NCBI GenBank assembly: GCA_000802045.1
Contig: JUEF01000014.1
Location: 52,943-116,942, forward strand
DNA length: 64,000 bases
DNA from: Peptococcaceae bacterium BICA1-8
GTDB taxonomy: Bacteria; Bacillota; Peptococcia; Peptococcales; BICA1-8
Direction: 5' to 3'
Shown here: positions 1 through 9,190 of the stretch, one piece after another
Position numbering within the stretch: position 1 is the stretch's first letter
How the letters are laid out: the number at the start of each line of letters is the position of its first letter
Made by a program: the position numbers and the translations under genes
The notes under the pieces: generated by a model
Told to the model about the DNA's origin: nothing
The model's input: only the letters and a program-made list of their open reading frames with translations
Database searches by the model: none

Positions 1-2
1 GA

Positions 3-611
3 TCAGAAAAGTGCGCTGCGGCCTTGGAAAAGAAAGGATTTCATGCTGTTTGCTGTGCCGATGAAACTGCTGCCAGAGAAGAAGTGATTCGTATTGCGGG
101 TCAACCCGAAACAGTTGGCTTTGGGGGGTCACAAACAACACGAGTACTAGGTCTAGTGGAGTATTTTCGTGACCAGGGGTGCCAGATCTTTGATCATTGG
201 GTGGAAGGTCTATCTAAAGAAGAATCGTCTAAGGTACGAAGAGCTCAGTTAATGAGTGATGTGTTTCTGGCAAGTGCCAATGCACTCACGATGGATGGTT
301 GTATTATTAACTTGGACGGATTTGGTAATCGTGTTAGTGCTTCTATTTACGGTCCAAAAAAAATCATCCTTGTCGTAAGTGCAAATAAAATTACAAACAC
401 TGTTGAAGAAGGAATTAACAGGGCCCGGCAAGTGGCTGCGCCGCTTAACTACATGGAAAAAGAAAGAAATACCCCGTGTGCGATTACGGGTGAGTGTATC
501 GGTTGCCAAATGCCACGAAAAGAATGTAGAGTGTTGACAATCATAGAAGGGGTGCCAAAAGGTAGTCCAGATTATCATATCGTGATTGTTGCCAAGGACA
601 TCGGATTTTAA
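3..611 (+). CDS. LUD-domain lactate utilization-type protein, 5' partial
   Basis: The reading frame is open to the left edge (…SEKCAAALEKKGF…), so the TTG at 24 in the ORF track is probably not the start and the N-terminus lies outside the window. The body matches the LUD (YkgG/LutC-like, former DUF162) family: a VGFGGSQTTRVLGL segment near the start and a long central block ending in a Cys-rich patch (TGECIGCQMPRKECR) typical of small stand-alone LUD proteins. LUD proteins are associated with anaerobic lactate or 2-hydroxyacid oxidation, but many stand-alone members have no proven reaction. It ends about 200 bases before the aldolase operon, and that gap shows no gene. The family call is firm; the role is not. 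Confidence 0.8.
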   Translation, partial: SEKCAAALEKKGFHAVCCADETAAREEVIRIAGQPETVGFGGSQTTRVLGLVEYFRDQGCQIFDHWVEGLSKEESSKVRRAQLMSDVFLASANALTMDGCIINLDGFGNRVSASIYGPKKIILVVSANKITNTVEEGINRARQVAAPLNYMEKERNTPCAITGECIGCQMPRKECRVLTIIEGVPKGSPDYHIVIVAKDIGF

Positions 612-812
612 TTAACAAGGTGTGGCGATTGATTCGTTCCTCTCCTTAATTATGCCAAAATTCAAAAGAATACAGAGAAGAATGTCGAAAAAGAGGTTTA
701 TTTATTGGAAGAAAAAGAGAAAGGAGGGAGGATTAAGGTGATTGAATATTGAACGAAATTGGAAGTGTATAGGCAGACAAACTCGCTAAAATATTGTTCA
801 AGGAGGTGAACT

Positions 813-1559
813 ATGGAGAAAAACTTAAAGGAACGGGTGAAAAGTGGTCTGTTCAGTTATGGATTGATGTTAGGTTATGCAGACCCATTAATAGTTGAGA
901 TGGCCGCTTATGCTGGGTTTGATTTTATTCGAATTGACTGCGAACATGAGATGATTGATATTTCTGCAGTAAAAAATATGGTAATGACAGCTAATCATTT
1001 AAACCTACCCGTAATTGTAAGATTATCTACCCTAGATGATATTACCCGTTTGCTTGATTTTGGTGTTTCAGGTGTAATGGTACCTAGTGTAAATGGTAAA
1101 GAACAGGCTATTGAAGCAGTCAACTTAGTAAAATATGGACCTATTGGTGCACGTGGGATGTCGGGGTCTGCGAGATATCTGAAATATGGTGAGACAAAAC
1201 TAAATCCTGAGGAGGCTAATGAAAGGACTTTATTAGTAATTCAGATAGAGACTAAAGAAGCACTCAACAATATCAATGAAATACTCTCAGTTGATGGAAT
1301 TGATATGGTTGCTACAGGTAGGGGTGACCTATCACAGTCGCTAGGTTATATTGGTCAACCAACCCATCCTAAAGTCATAGAAGCAGAAGATTACGTCATT
1401 ACACAGACTCTAAAATACGGCAAAATACCTAATTTGTTGGCAAATACACCGGAACGGGTATCTGAACTTAAACAAAAGGGCGTCTATTGTTATTCAATCG
1501 GTCGGGATACCGCAATAATTTATAAAGCATTAAAAAATCACATTTCCCTATATAAGTAA
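813..1559 (+). CDS. HpcH/HpaI-family aldolase (first copy)
   Basis: This 248-residue protein is a class II, metal-dependent pyruvate aldolase of the HpcH/HpaI (2-dehydro-3-deoxyglucarate / 4-hydroxy-2-oxoacid aldolase) family. Residues that line up with known HpcH active-site positions are visible: His45 in IDCEHEMID, Arg70 in PVIVRL, a metal-ligand Glu near 145 (IQIET) and Asp near 171 (GRGDL). Family members split 4-hydroxy-2-oxo acids into pyruvate (or oxaloacetate) and an aldehyde. An AAGGAGGTG site lies just before the ATG. It heads a run of transporter, second aldolase and dehydrogenase genes, so it likely acts on an acid imported by the neighbouring TctCBA system. The substrate cannot be read from sequence. 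Confidence 0.88.
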   Translation: MEKNLKERVKSGLFSYGLMLGYADPLIVEMAAYAGFDFIRIDCEHEMIDISAVKNMVMTANHLNLPVIVRLSTLDDITRLLDFGVSGVMVPSVNGKEQAIEAVNLVKYGPIGARGMSGSARYLKYGETKLNPEEANERTLLVIQIETKEALNNINEILSVDGIDMVATGRGDLSQSLGYIGQPTHPKVIEAEDYVITQTLKYGKIPNLLANTPERVSELKQKGVYCYSIGRDTAIIYKALKNHISLYK

Positions 1560-1757
1560 ATTTAAGTATTAAAAAGGCACAGGCCCTTAAATAAAAATCT
1601 AAAAATTCACATTATAGAGAATAATAAAAAATGTCTGTTTTTTGAGTTTTTAGATACAAAGTCCAGAACTTCGGTCTTTAATGTAATATTCAATATGCTA
1701 TTTGGATTTACCTAATATAGTTAATTCAGATAGAAAAAAATTGGGAGGTAAAAAATT

Positions 1758-2750
1758 ATGAAGAGAAACTTAAGACTTATTGCCGTGGTGCTGACTATTC
1801 TTCTTATATTTGCTTTAACTGGTTGCAGCAATCAAAACACAGCTCCGGCAAACGATGCTCCGAAAGAAGCTCCGAAACCAGAGTATCCAACAAAACCTAT
1901 TACAATGTTAATTCCCTTCTCAGCAGGTGGATCTGGTGATGTAATCTCTAGACAAGTTGCAATGATTGCTGAAAAGTACCTAGGTCAGCCGGTTGTCCCT
2001 AAAAATGTACCTGGTGGCAGTGGGGCAATTTGTATCACTCAAATGCTTTCCCTTCCTGCGGATGGGTATACCATAATGAATCACTCAACAACAATGCCGT
2101 TTACGATTGCCTCAGGAGACTTGGATGTTGATATTGATAAAATTCAATCGATTGCGACTGTTAGTGGTTCTGCACAAGTAATCGGCGTATTATCCGATGC
2201 TCCGTACCAAACATGGGATGAACTCCTTGCTTATTCTAAAGAGAATAAATTAAAAATTGGTGGTTCTCAGGTCAATGGAACAAACCATGTATTTTACCTT
2301 AAACTATTGGATAAGACTGGACTTAATGCTGAGTATATCCCTTACGATGGTGGAGGAGATACAATGCTATCACTGTTAGGTGAAAACGTAGATGCAATAG
2401 TCCTCTCTTGTGAACCTCCTACTCAGTATGTAGAAGCAGGGCAAGTAAAACTATTAGGAATTACCGGTGATGAAAGAAATCCTAGATTCTCAGATACGCC
2501 TACATTTAAAGAACTGGGTGTAGACGGTCTTGAAAATGAACTGATATGGAGAGGTTATTTTGTCCAGAAGGGTACACCACAGGAAGTATTAGATAAGCTA
2601 GGCGAAGTGTGGAAACAAGTACTTGCTGATCCAAAATGGGATGAGTTTATTGCTAAAAATGGCGACGATGAGCTCTACCGGGATGGTGCTACTCTTGATA
2701 AAATGCTGAGAGACACAATTGCTGACGGACAAAAATATTTTGCTAAGTAA
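1758..2750 (+). CDS. TctC-type periplasmic-binding lipoprotein of a tripartite tricarboxylate transporter
   Basis: A 330-residue secreted lipoprotein: a basic start, hydrophobic stretch and lipobox (FALTGC, Cys23) are followed by an Ala/Pro-rich linker and a Bug/TctC fold. The hallmark YPTKPITMLIPFSAGG and ADGYTI segments are present. It would capture a carboxylate outside the membrane and hand it to TctB/TctA encoded directly downstream. TctC proteins bind citrate, other carboxylates or unrelated small acids, so ligand identity is open. A strong GGGAGG site precedes the ATG. A 9-bp stem-loop lies between this gene and tctB, which is common where the binding protein is made in excess. Confidence 0.93.
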   Translation: MKRNLRLIAVVLTILLIFALTGCSNQNTAPANDAPKEAPKPEYPTKPITMLIPFSAGGSGDVISRQVAMIAEKYLGQPVVPKNVPGGSGAICITQMLSLPADGYTIMNHSTTMPFTIASGDLDVDIDKIQSIATVSGSAQVIGVLSDAPYQTWDELLAYSKENKLKIGGSQVNGTNHVFYLKLLDKTGLNAEYIPYDGGGDTMLSLLGENVDAIVLSCEPPTQYVEAGQVKLLGITGDERNPRFSDTPTFKELGVDGLENELIWRGYFVQKGTPQEVLDKLGEVWKQVLADPKWDEFIAKNGDDELYRDGATLDKMLRDTIADGQKYFAK

Positions 2751-2808
2751 ATTTTACGAAACTGTAACTTCCAATTTAAACCATGAGTAATGTTTAGAGT
2801 TCTCAAAG

Positions 2809-2845
2809 CAGACTCCGTATCACTTTCGAAGCGATTCGGAGTCTG
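2809..2845 (+). terminator. Stem-loop between tctC and tctB (no T-run)
   Basis: CAGACTCCG and CGGAGTCTG form a perfect 9-bp inverted repeat with a 19-base loop. It is not followed by a run of T, so it is more likely an mRNA-stabilising or partial-termination hairpin that raises binding-protein expression over the membrane subunits. Confidence 0.6.
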
Positions 2846-2903
2846 TAATTTAAACTTATAGAGAAAAGACCATTAATTTAACTTTAATCAAGGAGGGGAA
2901 AAG

Positions 2904-3365
2904 GTGAGCTATAAAAGGGCAACGTATATATCTCTAGTAGTATGTAGCGCTATAGCAGTAATGTTTTATATAAAATCGTTGGAGTTGCCATCGACGTCAA
3001 CTGGTGCTACCTTTGGGCCTAGTGCTTTTCCACAGCTTCTTAGTGCTCTCATTGTGATTTTTAGTATTATAAGTTTTGTATTGACAAAGAGAGAAGAGGA
3101 TGAAAAACTTACATTTGAAAATATGAAATACGTAATATTTACCATTATCTTAACAGTAGGATTTACTTTATTATGGCAATTGTTTGGGACTATTTACGGA
3201 ATGTTTTATTTACTGTTGTTTCTTTTTTTAACGACACTCCTTTTTATATACAATCAAGCAAAAAATTCTTCGCAAAAAGTGTTTATAGCTATAGGAGTTT
3301 CTGTGGTATTAACCTCTTCTGTATATATAGTCTTTGAAAGATTACTGAAAATTGTATTTAACTAA
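2904..3365 (+). CDS. TctB-type small membrane subunit
   Basis: A 153-residue protein with four predicted membrane helices and the poor sequence conservation typical of TctB. The first helix (TYISLVVCSAIAVMFYI) is followed by a loop with GPSAFPQLL, a pattern seen in many TctB proteins, then helices at roughly 75-95, 100-115 and 125-150. The GTG start has an AGGAGGGG site 9 bases upstream. It sits between tctC and tctA with a 20-base gap to tctA, so the three form a complete secondary transporter. TctB is thought to support the TctA channel unit; its exact role is unresolved in the family. Confidence 0.85.
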   Translation: MSYKRATYISLVVCSAIAVMFYIKSLELPSTSTGATFGPSAFPQLLSALIVIFSIISFVLTKREEDEKLTFENMKYVIFTIILTVGFTLLWQLFGTIYGMFYLLLFLFLTTLLFIYNQAKNSSQKVFIAIGVSVVLTSSVYIVFERLLKIVFN

Positions 3366-3385
3366 ACAGAAAACGGAGGTGGGTT

Positions 3386-4897
3386 ATGGAAGCATTATTT
3401 TCATTTGATTTTTCAACACTTTTTACTCTTGAAAATATGTTCGCCATTATTTTTGGTACTTTATTTGGCCTATTAGTGGGGGCGCTACCAGGGCTTGGTG
3501 CGACCATTGGAATTGCTTTACTTCTTCCTGTAACTTATACAATGGATCCTTTGCCGTCAGTCATCCTTCTAATATCTGTCTATATGGCGTCAGAGTATGG
3601 GGGCTCCATTTCTGCAATAGTACTCGGAGTTCCAGGAACTGCTGCAGCCGTTGCAACAACTTTAGATGGGTCCCCAATGGCTAAACAAGGGTTTCCAGGG
3701 AAAGCTTTGGCTTATTCCTTAACAGCGTCAACAATTGGTGGCTTTGCTGGGGGAATCGTTTTGATGACTCTCACGATACCTTTATCAAAATTGACTATTA
3801 GATTTTCCGATCCTGAATTTGTACTGCTCGGAATCTTAGGCTTAGTCTGTGTTGCCAGTCTCAGTTCCAAAGACATTCCAAAGAGTATTCTTTCAGTCTT
3901 GTTTGGATTATTGTTTTCTTTGATAGGACAGGATAGCTTGGTCGGATTCCCTAGATTTACATTCGGAAGCCTAACCCTTTTGAGTGGAATTAGTTATGTC
4001 CCCTTGATTGTGGGCATGTTTGCTTTTTCTGAGGTCTATTTAATGCTTGGGGGAGATCTGAATAAACGCTATGTAACAGATAAAAAGAATCTAAAGACCA
4101 AAATTACTTGGAAAGAATTTAAAAATGTATGGAAAAATATTTTACGGGGATCAATTATTGGTAGCTTGACTGGAATTCTCCCTGGCTTAGGGGGAGGACC
4201 AGCCTCTTGGTTTGCCTATACTGAAGCAAGACGGACGGCGAAAAATCCTGAGAATTTCGGCAAAGGGGAACCTAACGGAATTGCTGCTGCTGAGGCAGCA
4301 AATAATGCTACCGTCGGCGGAGCAATGATTCCATTGTTAACTTTAGGTATTCCTGGTTCTCCATCAACAGCAGTTATTTTAGGTGCTCTTATGATTCAAG
4401 GGATACAACCGGGTCCTATGGTGTTTTTGAGAAGCCCTGATTTAATTAATGGGATATTTTGGGGATTAATATTCTCGGTTTTCGCAATGTATTTCATAGG
4501 AAAATATACTACTTCCTTATGGGCTAGAATGCTAACCATACCGAATTATGCACTCATCCCGATTGTATTGATTGCAGCATACATTGGTGCCTACTCAAAA
4601 GATTTGAATATTGTTGATGTATGGATTGCAATTATTGCAGGGGTAATAGCCTACTTAATGAGAAAGCTTAATTACTCTTTGCCAGCTTTTATCCTCGCTT
4701 TTATCTTAGGGCCCTTGATTGAAACAGGTATGCGACGTTCCTTAATGTTATCCAGTGGAAGTTTGAGTATTTTTATTGAAAGAGGTTATAGTCTAACGAT
4801 TCTAATAATAATTATTCTTATGTTGGGAAGTCAGATTTATACAAAAGGGATAAAAAATATTATCGATAACCCTCAGAAGATAAATAAGGGTGTATAA
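3386..4897 (+). CDS. TctA-type large membrane subunit
   Basis: A 503-residue integral membrane protein with about 12 helices. Family signatures are clear: LVGALPGLGATIG near residue 35, YGGSISAIVLGVPG near 75, GILPGLGGGPASWF in the second repeat, and AAEAANNATVGGAMIPLLTLGIPGS near residue 310. TctA forms the ion-coupled (proton or sodium) translocation pathway for the acid delivered by TctC. It is a full-length member (usual size about 500). Its partner tctC and tctB genes are upstream; a separate MFS gene follows after 113 bases. A second TctA in this window (57397-58896) has the same motifs but is clearly diverged, so the two systems likely carry different acids. Confidence 0.95.
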   Translation: MEALFSFDFSTLFTLENMFAIIFGTLFGLLVGALPGLGATIGIALLLPVTYTMDPLPSVILLISVYMASEYGGSISAIVLGVPGTAAAVATTLDGSPMAKQGFPGKALAYSLTASTIGGFAGGIVLMTLTIPLSKLTIRFSDPEFVLLGILGLVCVASLSSKDIPKSILSVLFGLLFSLIGQDSLVGFPRFTFGSLTLLSGISYVPLIVGMFAFSEVYLMLGGDLNKRYVTDKKNLKTKITWKEFKNVWKNILRGSIIGSLTGILPGLGGGPASWFAYTEARRTAKNPENFGKGEPNGIAAAEAANNATVGGAMIPLLTLGIPGSPSTAVILGALMIQGIQPGPMVFLRSPDLINGIFWGLIFSVFAMYFIGKYTTSLWARMLTIPNYALIPIVLIAAYIGAYSKDLNIVDVWIAIIAGVIAYLMRKLNYSLPAFILAFILGPLIETGMRRSLMLSSGSLSIFIERGYSLTILIIIILMLGSQIYTKGIKNIIDNPQKINKGV

Positions 4898-5010
4898 ACT
4901 AAGATTTAGTATCGGTGATTATAAAGGAACAAAGTTTATTGCGATACCTTAAAAATCAATAGGCTGTTCATGCTACCCAAATAAATTTTGCTAGGGGATG
5001 ACGAGTAAGG

Positions 5011-6183
5011 ATGAAGCCTTATCTATTCTTGTTTGCGGCATTTAGTATCTTCATTCCGATTTCGGCAGTTCGGCCTACAACCGTTCTATTTGCACAAAGT
5101 CTAGATGCTTCCTTTTTACAGATTGGGTTTATAAATGCCAGTTATGCGCTTCTTCCCTTCCTGTTTGCTATATATACAGGACGTTTTGTAGATAAGGTCG
5201 GAGAAAAGCTACCCTTAGTCCTTGGGACAACGGGCTTATTTATTGCAGTGCTTTTGCCATTTTTTAAGCCTACACTGTTCATGCTATTTATTTCTCCTCT
5301 TATTCTTGGTGGATCACAATTACTTGCTATTGTCGCAATGCAAAACGGGGTTGCAAGTTCCGTCACAGTCAACAAAAGAGATCAAATGATCGCAACCTAC
5401 ACCTTAATTGCTTCTGCGGCTCAAATGATAGGACCGGTTATTGGAGGTTATTTAATTACACATGCAGGATTTAGAAGTACTTATTTGTTTATAGCATTAT
5501 TTGCATTGATTCCAATTCTAGTTAGTTTTTTAATAAAAACATCATTTATTAAAAAAGAACAAAATGAAAGACCAGCCAATCTAAATGTTAAAGAATTGTT
5601 ATCGATGCCTGGCTTAAAACGTATTATTTTTGTAAGTATGTTGAATCTAGCTGCTGTTGACATCTTTTTAAGTTATTATCCCTTATACACAACCTCAATA
5701 GGATTTGACCCTTCTCAAACCGGTATACTTATCTCGATTCAAGCTATGTCAGCTATTATTGTAAGGTTTTGTATCCCAATGCTTGTTCAGTATCTTGGAA
5801 GAGTGCGAGTAATTTCGATATTTTTACTCATAGGAGGTGCTGCATTCGCGATTATTCCACTCTTTAATGCATTTATAGCCAATGCATGTGTTGTTGCCTT
5901 GCTAGGATTTGGGCTGGGAATAACCCAACCCTTAACCACCATCCTTGCCTACAATTCCGCCCCTATTGGACGTACAGGAGAAGTGCTGGGGATACGGATG
6001 GCTGGAAACCGCTTATCACAGATCATCTTACCCCTAATTCTTGGAGGAATCAGTAGCTTTACAGGATTGGGAGCTGTTTTTGTTTTACAGTCATTTTTGT
6101 TAGGTGCAGGAGCTTTATTAGCCAGAGGCATTAATGTAGATAAACAACCGAACTCAGAAGGGAGCTTCATATCAAGTCATTAA
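5011..6183 (+). CDS. MFS transporter, 12-helix type
   Basis: A 390-residue major facilitator protein. The loop between helices 2 and 3 (YTGRFVDKVGEKLPLVLG) matches the MFS motif-A pattern, and a GYLITHAGFRSTYL stretch after helix 5 resembles motif C/D regions of drug:H+ or sugar-acid porters. About 12 hydrophobic segments are visible with a central cytosolic loop near residues 180-195. It follows tctA on the same strand and precedes the second aldolase, so it may import or export an acid handled by this gene set, or act as an efflux pump. Nothing in the sequence fixes the substrate. The ATG is chosen as the only sensible start upstream of helix 1. Confidence 0.85.
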   Translation: MKPYLFLFAAFSIFIPISAVRPTTVLFAQSLDASFLQIGFINASYALLPFLFAIYTGRFVDKVGEKLPLVLGTTGLFIAVLLPFFKPTLFMLFISPLILGGSQLLAIVAMQNGVASSVTVNKRDQMIATYTLIASAAQMIGPVIGGYLITHAGFRSTYLFIALFALIPILVSFLIKTSFIKKEQNERPANLNVKELLSMPGLKRIIFVSMLNLAAVDIFLSYYPLYTTSIGFDPSQTGILISIQAMSAIIVRFCIPMLVQYLGRVRVISIFLLIGGAAFAIIPLFNAFIANACVVALLGFGLGITQPLTTILAYNSAPIGRTGEVLGIRMAGNRLSQIILPLILGGISSFTGLGAVFVLQSFLLGAGALLARGINVDKQPNSEGSFISSH

Positions 6184-6276
6184 AACTAACGGATAATTAA
6201 AGTTTCCATTCGCATTTAGCTTCGATCTAGTTAAAAGAAAGACTAATTTAAAAAGGTAAATAAGGAGGTTTTTAAA

Positions 6277-7068
6277 ATTAAACACGAATTCAAGAAAAAT
6301 CCAGTAAAACAAAAAATTATGAATGGGGAAACCGTATTTGGTATATACATTGGGATTCCTTCGCCAATGCTCGTTGAATTGGCTGGATATAATGGTTACG
6401 ATTTTGTCCGTATTGACATTAGTCATACTACAGTTGATTTATCTACTATCGAGAATATGGTTAGGGCAGCTGAGTTAAGTGGTATTACCCCAATGGTAAG
6501 AATCAATAACGATCCTAGCTTAATATCAAGCGTCTTAGAAATGGGCATTCAAGGTCTTGTAGTTCCCGATGTTGAGTCTCTTGAAATTGCTAAGTCTATA
6601 GTGAAAGCGGCTAGATTTCATCCGATGGGGGAGCGCGGTATTTTTAATGCACCAAGAGTATCTCGTTATGGTTACATCAGTGGAGCAGAATATACGAAGT
6701 GGTCAAATGAAGAAGTCTTGTTAGGTATACAGATTGAAAATATTGAAGCCGTTAATAAGATGGACGAAATATTAACTGTGGAAGGCATTGATATGTGTCT
6801 TAGCGGACGTGGAGATTTAGCAAAATCTCTTGGTGTGCCTGGTCAGAAAAATCATCCATTAGTCCTAGGAGCCGAAGAGAAAATCTTTGATGCCGCAAAA
6901 AGACATGGCAAAAGCATATCTGTAAATTTGGACCCAACAGCTGCAAATTATATTGAAAGTTTGAAGAAATGGAAAAGCAAAGGTGCTCAAGTCATTACAT
7001 TAGGGCATGATATCTTACTAATTAAAAAAGGTCTTGAAGATGCTATTAAGACTGCAAGAGAAGTATAA
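6277..7068 (+). CDS. HpcH/HpaI-family aldolase (second copy), apparent ATT start
   Basis: This is a paralogue of the aldolase at 813, with His50 (DISHTTVD), Arg75 (PMVRIN), a Glu in LGIQIEN and Asp in SGRGDLAKSLG at the expected positions. The ORF track starts at ATG 6319, but the only good ribosome binding site (TAAGGAGG, 6261-6268) is 50 bases further upstream. Eight bases after that site is an in-frame ATT (6277). Starting there gives IKHEFKKNPVKQKIMNGE, which aligns with the N-terminal helix of the first copy (LKERVKSGLF). I therefore propose ATT as the start, giving 263 residues. One difference from the first copy is the loss of Glu before the active-site His (CEH to ISH). Confidence 0.82.
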   Translation: MKHEFKKNPVKQKIMNGETVFGIYIGIPSPMLVELAGYNGYDFVRIDISHTTVDLSTIENMVRAAELSGITPMVRINNDPSLISSVLEMGIQGLVVPDVESLEIAKSIVKAARFHPMGERGIFNAPRVSRYGYISGAEYTKWSNEEVLLGIQIENIEAVNKMDEILTVEGIDMCLSGRGDLAKSLGVPGQKNHPLVLGAEEKIFDAAKRHGKSISVNLDPTAANYIESLKKWKSKGAQVITLGHDILLIKKGLEDAIKTAREV

Positions 7069-7116
7069 AACAAAAATATTCTTTTGTTATGTAGATAATT
7101 GAGGAGGAGTGTGAAC

Positions 7117-8112
7117 TTGAGTATAGAGAAAAAAGTTCTTATTACAGATAAGATTTCAGACAAAACGAAGAAATTCAGTCGCCAATATATAACACCAGAG
7201 GCTAATGTTATTTTCTGTGACAATGCAGAAGATTTAAAAGAACATATTGCATCTGCCGATGTATTAATTACTTCGACTAAAGGTATATCTAAAGAGCTAA
7301 TCGATAAGGCGGGAAAATGTATTTATATCCAGAAATATGGTGTAGGAGTTAATAACATTGCTATTCCAGAGGCCACCGAACGCGGTATTCCTGTGGGTAA
7401 CGTGGGAGGATTAAATGCCCGCTCAGTGGCTGAGTATGCAGTGATGATGATGTTGTCTGTTTTCAAACATATAACAACGGCTCATAACAAACTAGTTAAT
7501 GAAGGATTGTGGCTAAAAACAGTGTTAAGAGACGATTGTTACGAGCTTTCCCACAAAAAAGTAGGATTGGTTGGTTTGGGAAATATTGGACGTGAAGTAG
7601 TGAAATTATTAAAGGGTTTTGAATGTGAAGTTGTTTATTATGATATTTTCCGTTTATCAGAGCAGCAAGAGAAAGAGCTGGGGGTTACTTACATTGAACT
7701 TGATGACTTAATAAAAGAAGCTGACGTAGTAACTCTTCATGTTCCTCTAACGGAGGAAACTCGTTATATAATTAATCATGAGCGATTAAAGGCTATGAAA
7801 TCAACTGCTATTCTTATTAATACCAGTCGCGGTGGGCTTGTTGATGAGAATGCGTTGATGAGCGTTTTAGATTCGGGGCATTTGCTGGGAGCAGGGATAG
7901 ATGTTTATGAATCTGAACCGATCGATCAAAATCATCCCCTAACAAAGGTTGAAAGGGTTATATTAAGTCCCCATAATGGGGGCGGAACTAATGAGGCCAT
8001 CGAAGCAGTTGTTCGAGAAGCTTGTGTTAATATAAACTCAATGCTCCTAAAGGGAGTAATTGCTAATGAAAAGAACATTGTGAATTTAAAGAATTTAAAA
8101 CGTATTAATTGA
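7117..8112 (+). CDS. D-2-hydroxyacid dehydrogenase (phosphoglycerate dehydrogenase-like)
   Basis: An NAD(P)-dependent D-isomer-specific 2-hydroxyacid dehydrogenase of about 331 residues. The Rossmann motif VGLGNIGREV, the NTSRGGLVDENAL segment carrying the active-site region, the VTLHVPLTEETR block, a Glu in GIDVYESEP and the catalytic His in SPHNGGGT are all visible. It lacks a C-terminal ACT domain, so it is not a classical regulated SerA. The track start at 7099 lies inside the GAGGAGGAG binding site; the TTG at 7117 is correctly spaced. It closes the transporter-aldolase run and would interconvert a 2-oxo and a 2-hydroxy acid, perhaps glyoxylate, hydroxypyruvate or tartronate semialdehyde type products of the aldolases. 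Confidence 0.86.
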   Translation: MSIEKKVLITDKISDKTKKFSRQYITPEANVIFCDNAEDLKEHIASADVLITSTKGISKELIDKAGKCIYIQKYGVGVNNIAIPEATERGIPVGNVGGLNARSVAEYAVMMMLSVFKHITTAHNKLVNEGLWLKTVLRDDCYELSHKKVGLVGLGNIGREVVKLLKGFECEVVYYDIFRLSEQQEKELGVTYIELDDLIKEADVVTLHVPLTEETRYIINHERLKAMKSTAILINTSRGGLVDENALMSVLDSGHLLGAGIDVYESEPIDQNHPLTKVERVILSPHNGGGTNEAIEAVVREACVNINSMLLKGVIANEKNIVNLKNLKRIN

Positions 8113-8136
8113 TATTAAGTTATTGAGCTCTAATCG

Positions 8137-8175
8137 AAATACCTCTTCTGCAAGAACATGTAGGAGGGGTATTTT
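8137..8175 (+). terminator. Terminator-like hairpin after the dehydrogenase gene
   Basis: AAATACCTCTTCT pairs with AGGAGGGGTATTT over 13 positions with two G-U wobbles and a 12-base loop. The stem ends in TTTT. It lies 25 bases after the stop codon and likely ends the 813-8112 operon. Confidence 0.65.
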
Positions 8176-8313
8176 AAAAAAAACTTCTATATATAAGTAG
8201 GGATGGATACATGTACATCTGCTTTTAAAGGAAAGAGGGAGAAACTCAGAGCTTGGTCATCAGGCTGAGGTTCTTAATGCTACTAAGACCGAATTTGACA
8301 TTTATTATAAATC

Positions 8314-8343
8314 AAGGCCTCCCAAGCGATGGGAGACCTTTTT
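8314..8343. terminator. Hairpin with T-run between convergent genes
   Basis: AAGGCCTCCC and GGGAGACCTT form a stem with a 7-base loop and one mismatch, followed by TTTT on the plus strand. It lies just past the 3' end of the minus-strand degV gene, so it may serve both directions. Confidence 0.65.
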
Positions 8344-8353
8344 GCGTGCTATG

Positions 8354-9190
8354 TTAAAATGCAAAACCTATAGAGCCAAATCCTCCATGTGTACCCATCA
8401 CTGGTCCTAGTTCACCAATGTTAATTTCTTGGGGATTGAATAACTCCCGTATTTTATGCTCTAAAAAGTTAATTTCATCCAAAGGTGCTTTGGCATGGAG
8501 AATTACAAATTTAGAGTTAGTAAGATCTTTGTGGGTTTGTGCAAAAAGCTCCAGAACCCTTTTAAGCTGACGTTTTCTGCCCCTAACATTATCAACTACA
8601 TTTAAAGTGCCATCAGGAAATATATTTAGAATAGGTTTAATATTTAAGATATTAGCGATAGTTCCTTTCCAGTTAGAGATCCGTCCACCTTTAATAACAT
8701 TATCTAACTTATCAATTGCTATAAAAATATTCATTGTATGTCTATAAGCTAATAGCTCATTTTTTAATTCCCCAAAAGTAAGACCCTGTTTAACTAATTC
8801 TACAGCCTTCATAACCTGTAACCCTGTGCCCATGCTAATCGATAAAGAATCAATTACCTCTATCTGATAGTCAGGCAGACTTTCTTTGGCAAGCATGGCA
8901 CTTTGATATGTTCCACTAGTAGCCGAAGAGATCGTAATGCATAAAATTTGCTTTTGTGGACCAATCCTTTGAAAAACTTCTTTGAATTTCTGAGGTGAAG
9001 GCAAGGATGTTTTCGGCAGACTTTGGGAGTAAGCCATTTTTTCATAGAATAATTTATTATCTATCGTTACTCCATCAAAAAAATCCTCTTCCCCAATTTG
9101 GATAGTTAAAGGGACAACCTCAATTTTGTGCTTTTTTGTATATTCTTTTGGTAGATCAGCGGCACTATCAGTTACCAATGCAATGCTCAT
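8354..9190 (-). CDS. DegV-family fatty-acid-binding protein
   Basis: A 278-residue DegV protein. The N-terminus (SIALVTDSAADLPKEY) and the ITISSATSGTYQSA and GGRISNWKG segments are family hallmarks. DegV/FakB proteins bind a fatty acid between two domains; FakB members present it to the kinase FakA for phosphorylation. No fakA homologue is in the window, so whether this is a true FakB cannot be told. It is the only minus-strand gene in the first 53 kb apart from shadows. A GGGGGTATG site lies just before its ATG. It is flanked by convergent terminator hairpins and appears to be an independent housekeeping-type gene. Confidence 0.93.
   Translation of the reverse strand: MSIALVTDSAADLPKEYTKKHKIEVVPLTIQIGEEDFFDGVTIDNKLFYEKMAYSQSLPKTSLPSPQKFKEVFQRIGPQKQILCITISSATSGTYQSAMLAKESLPDYQIEVIDSLSISMGTGLQVMKAVELVKQGLTFGELKNELLAYRHTMNIFIAIDKLDNVIKGGRISNWKGTIANILNIKPILNIFPDGTLNVVDNVRGRKRQLKRVLELFAQTHKDLTNSKFVILHAKAPLDEINFLEHKIRELFNPQEINIGELGPVMGTHGGFGSIGFAF

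Noticed and set aside
249-578. Minus-strand ORF of 109 aa opposite the LUD gene
   Set aside because: Shadow of a clearly coding plus-strand gene, with no family features or ribosome binding site.
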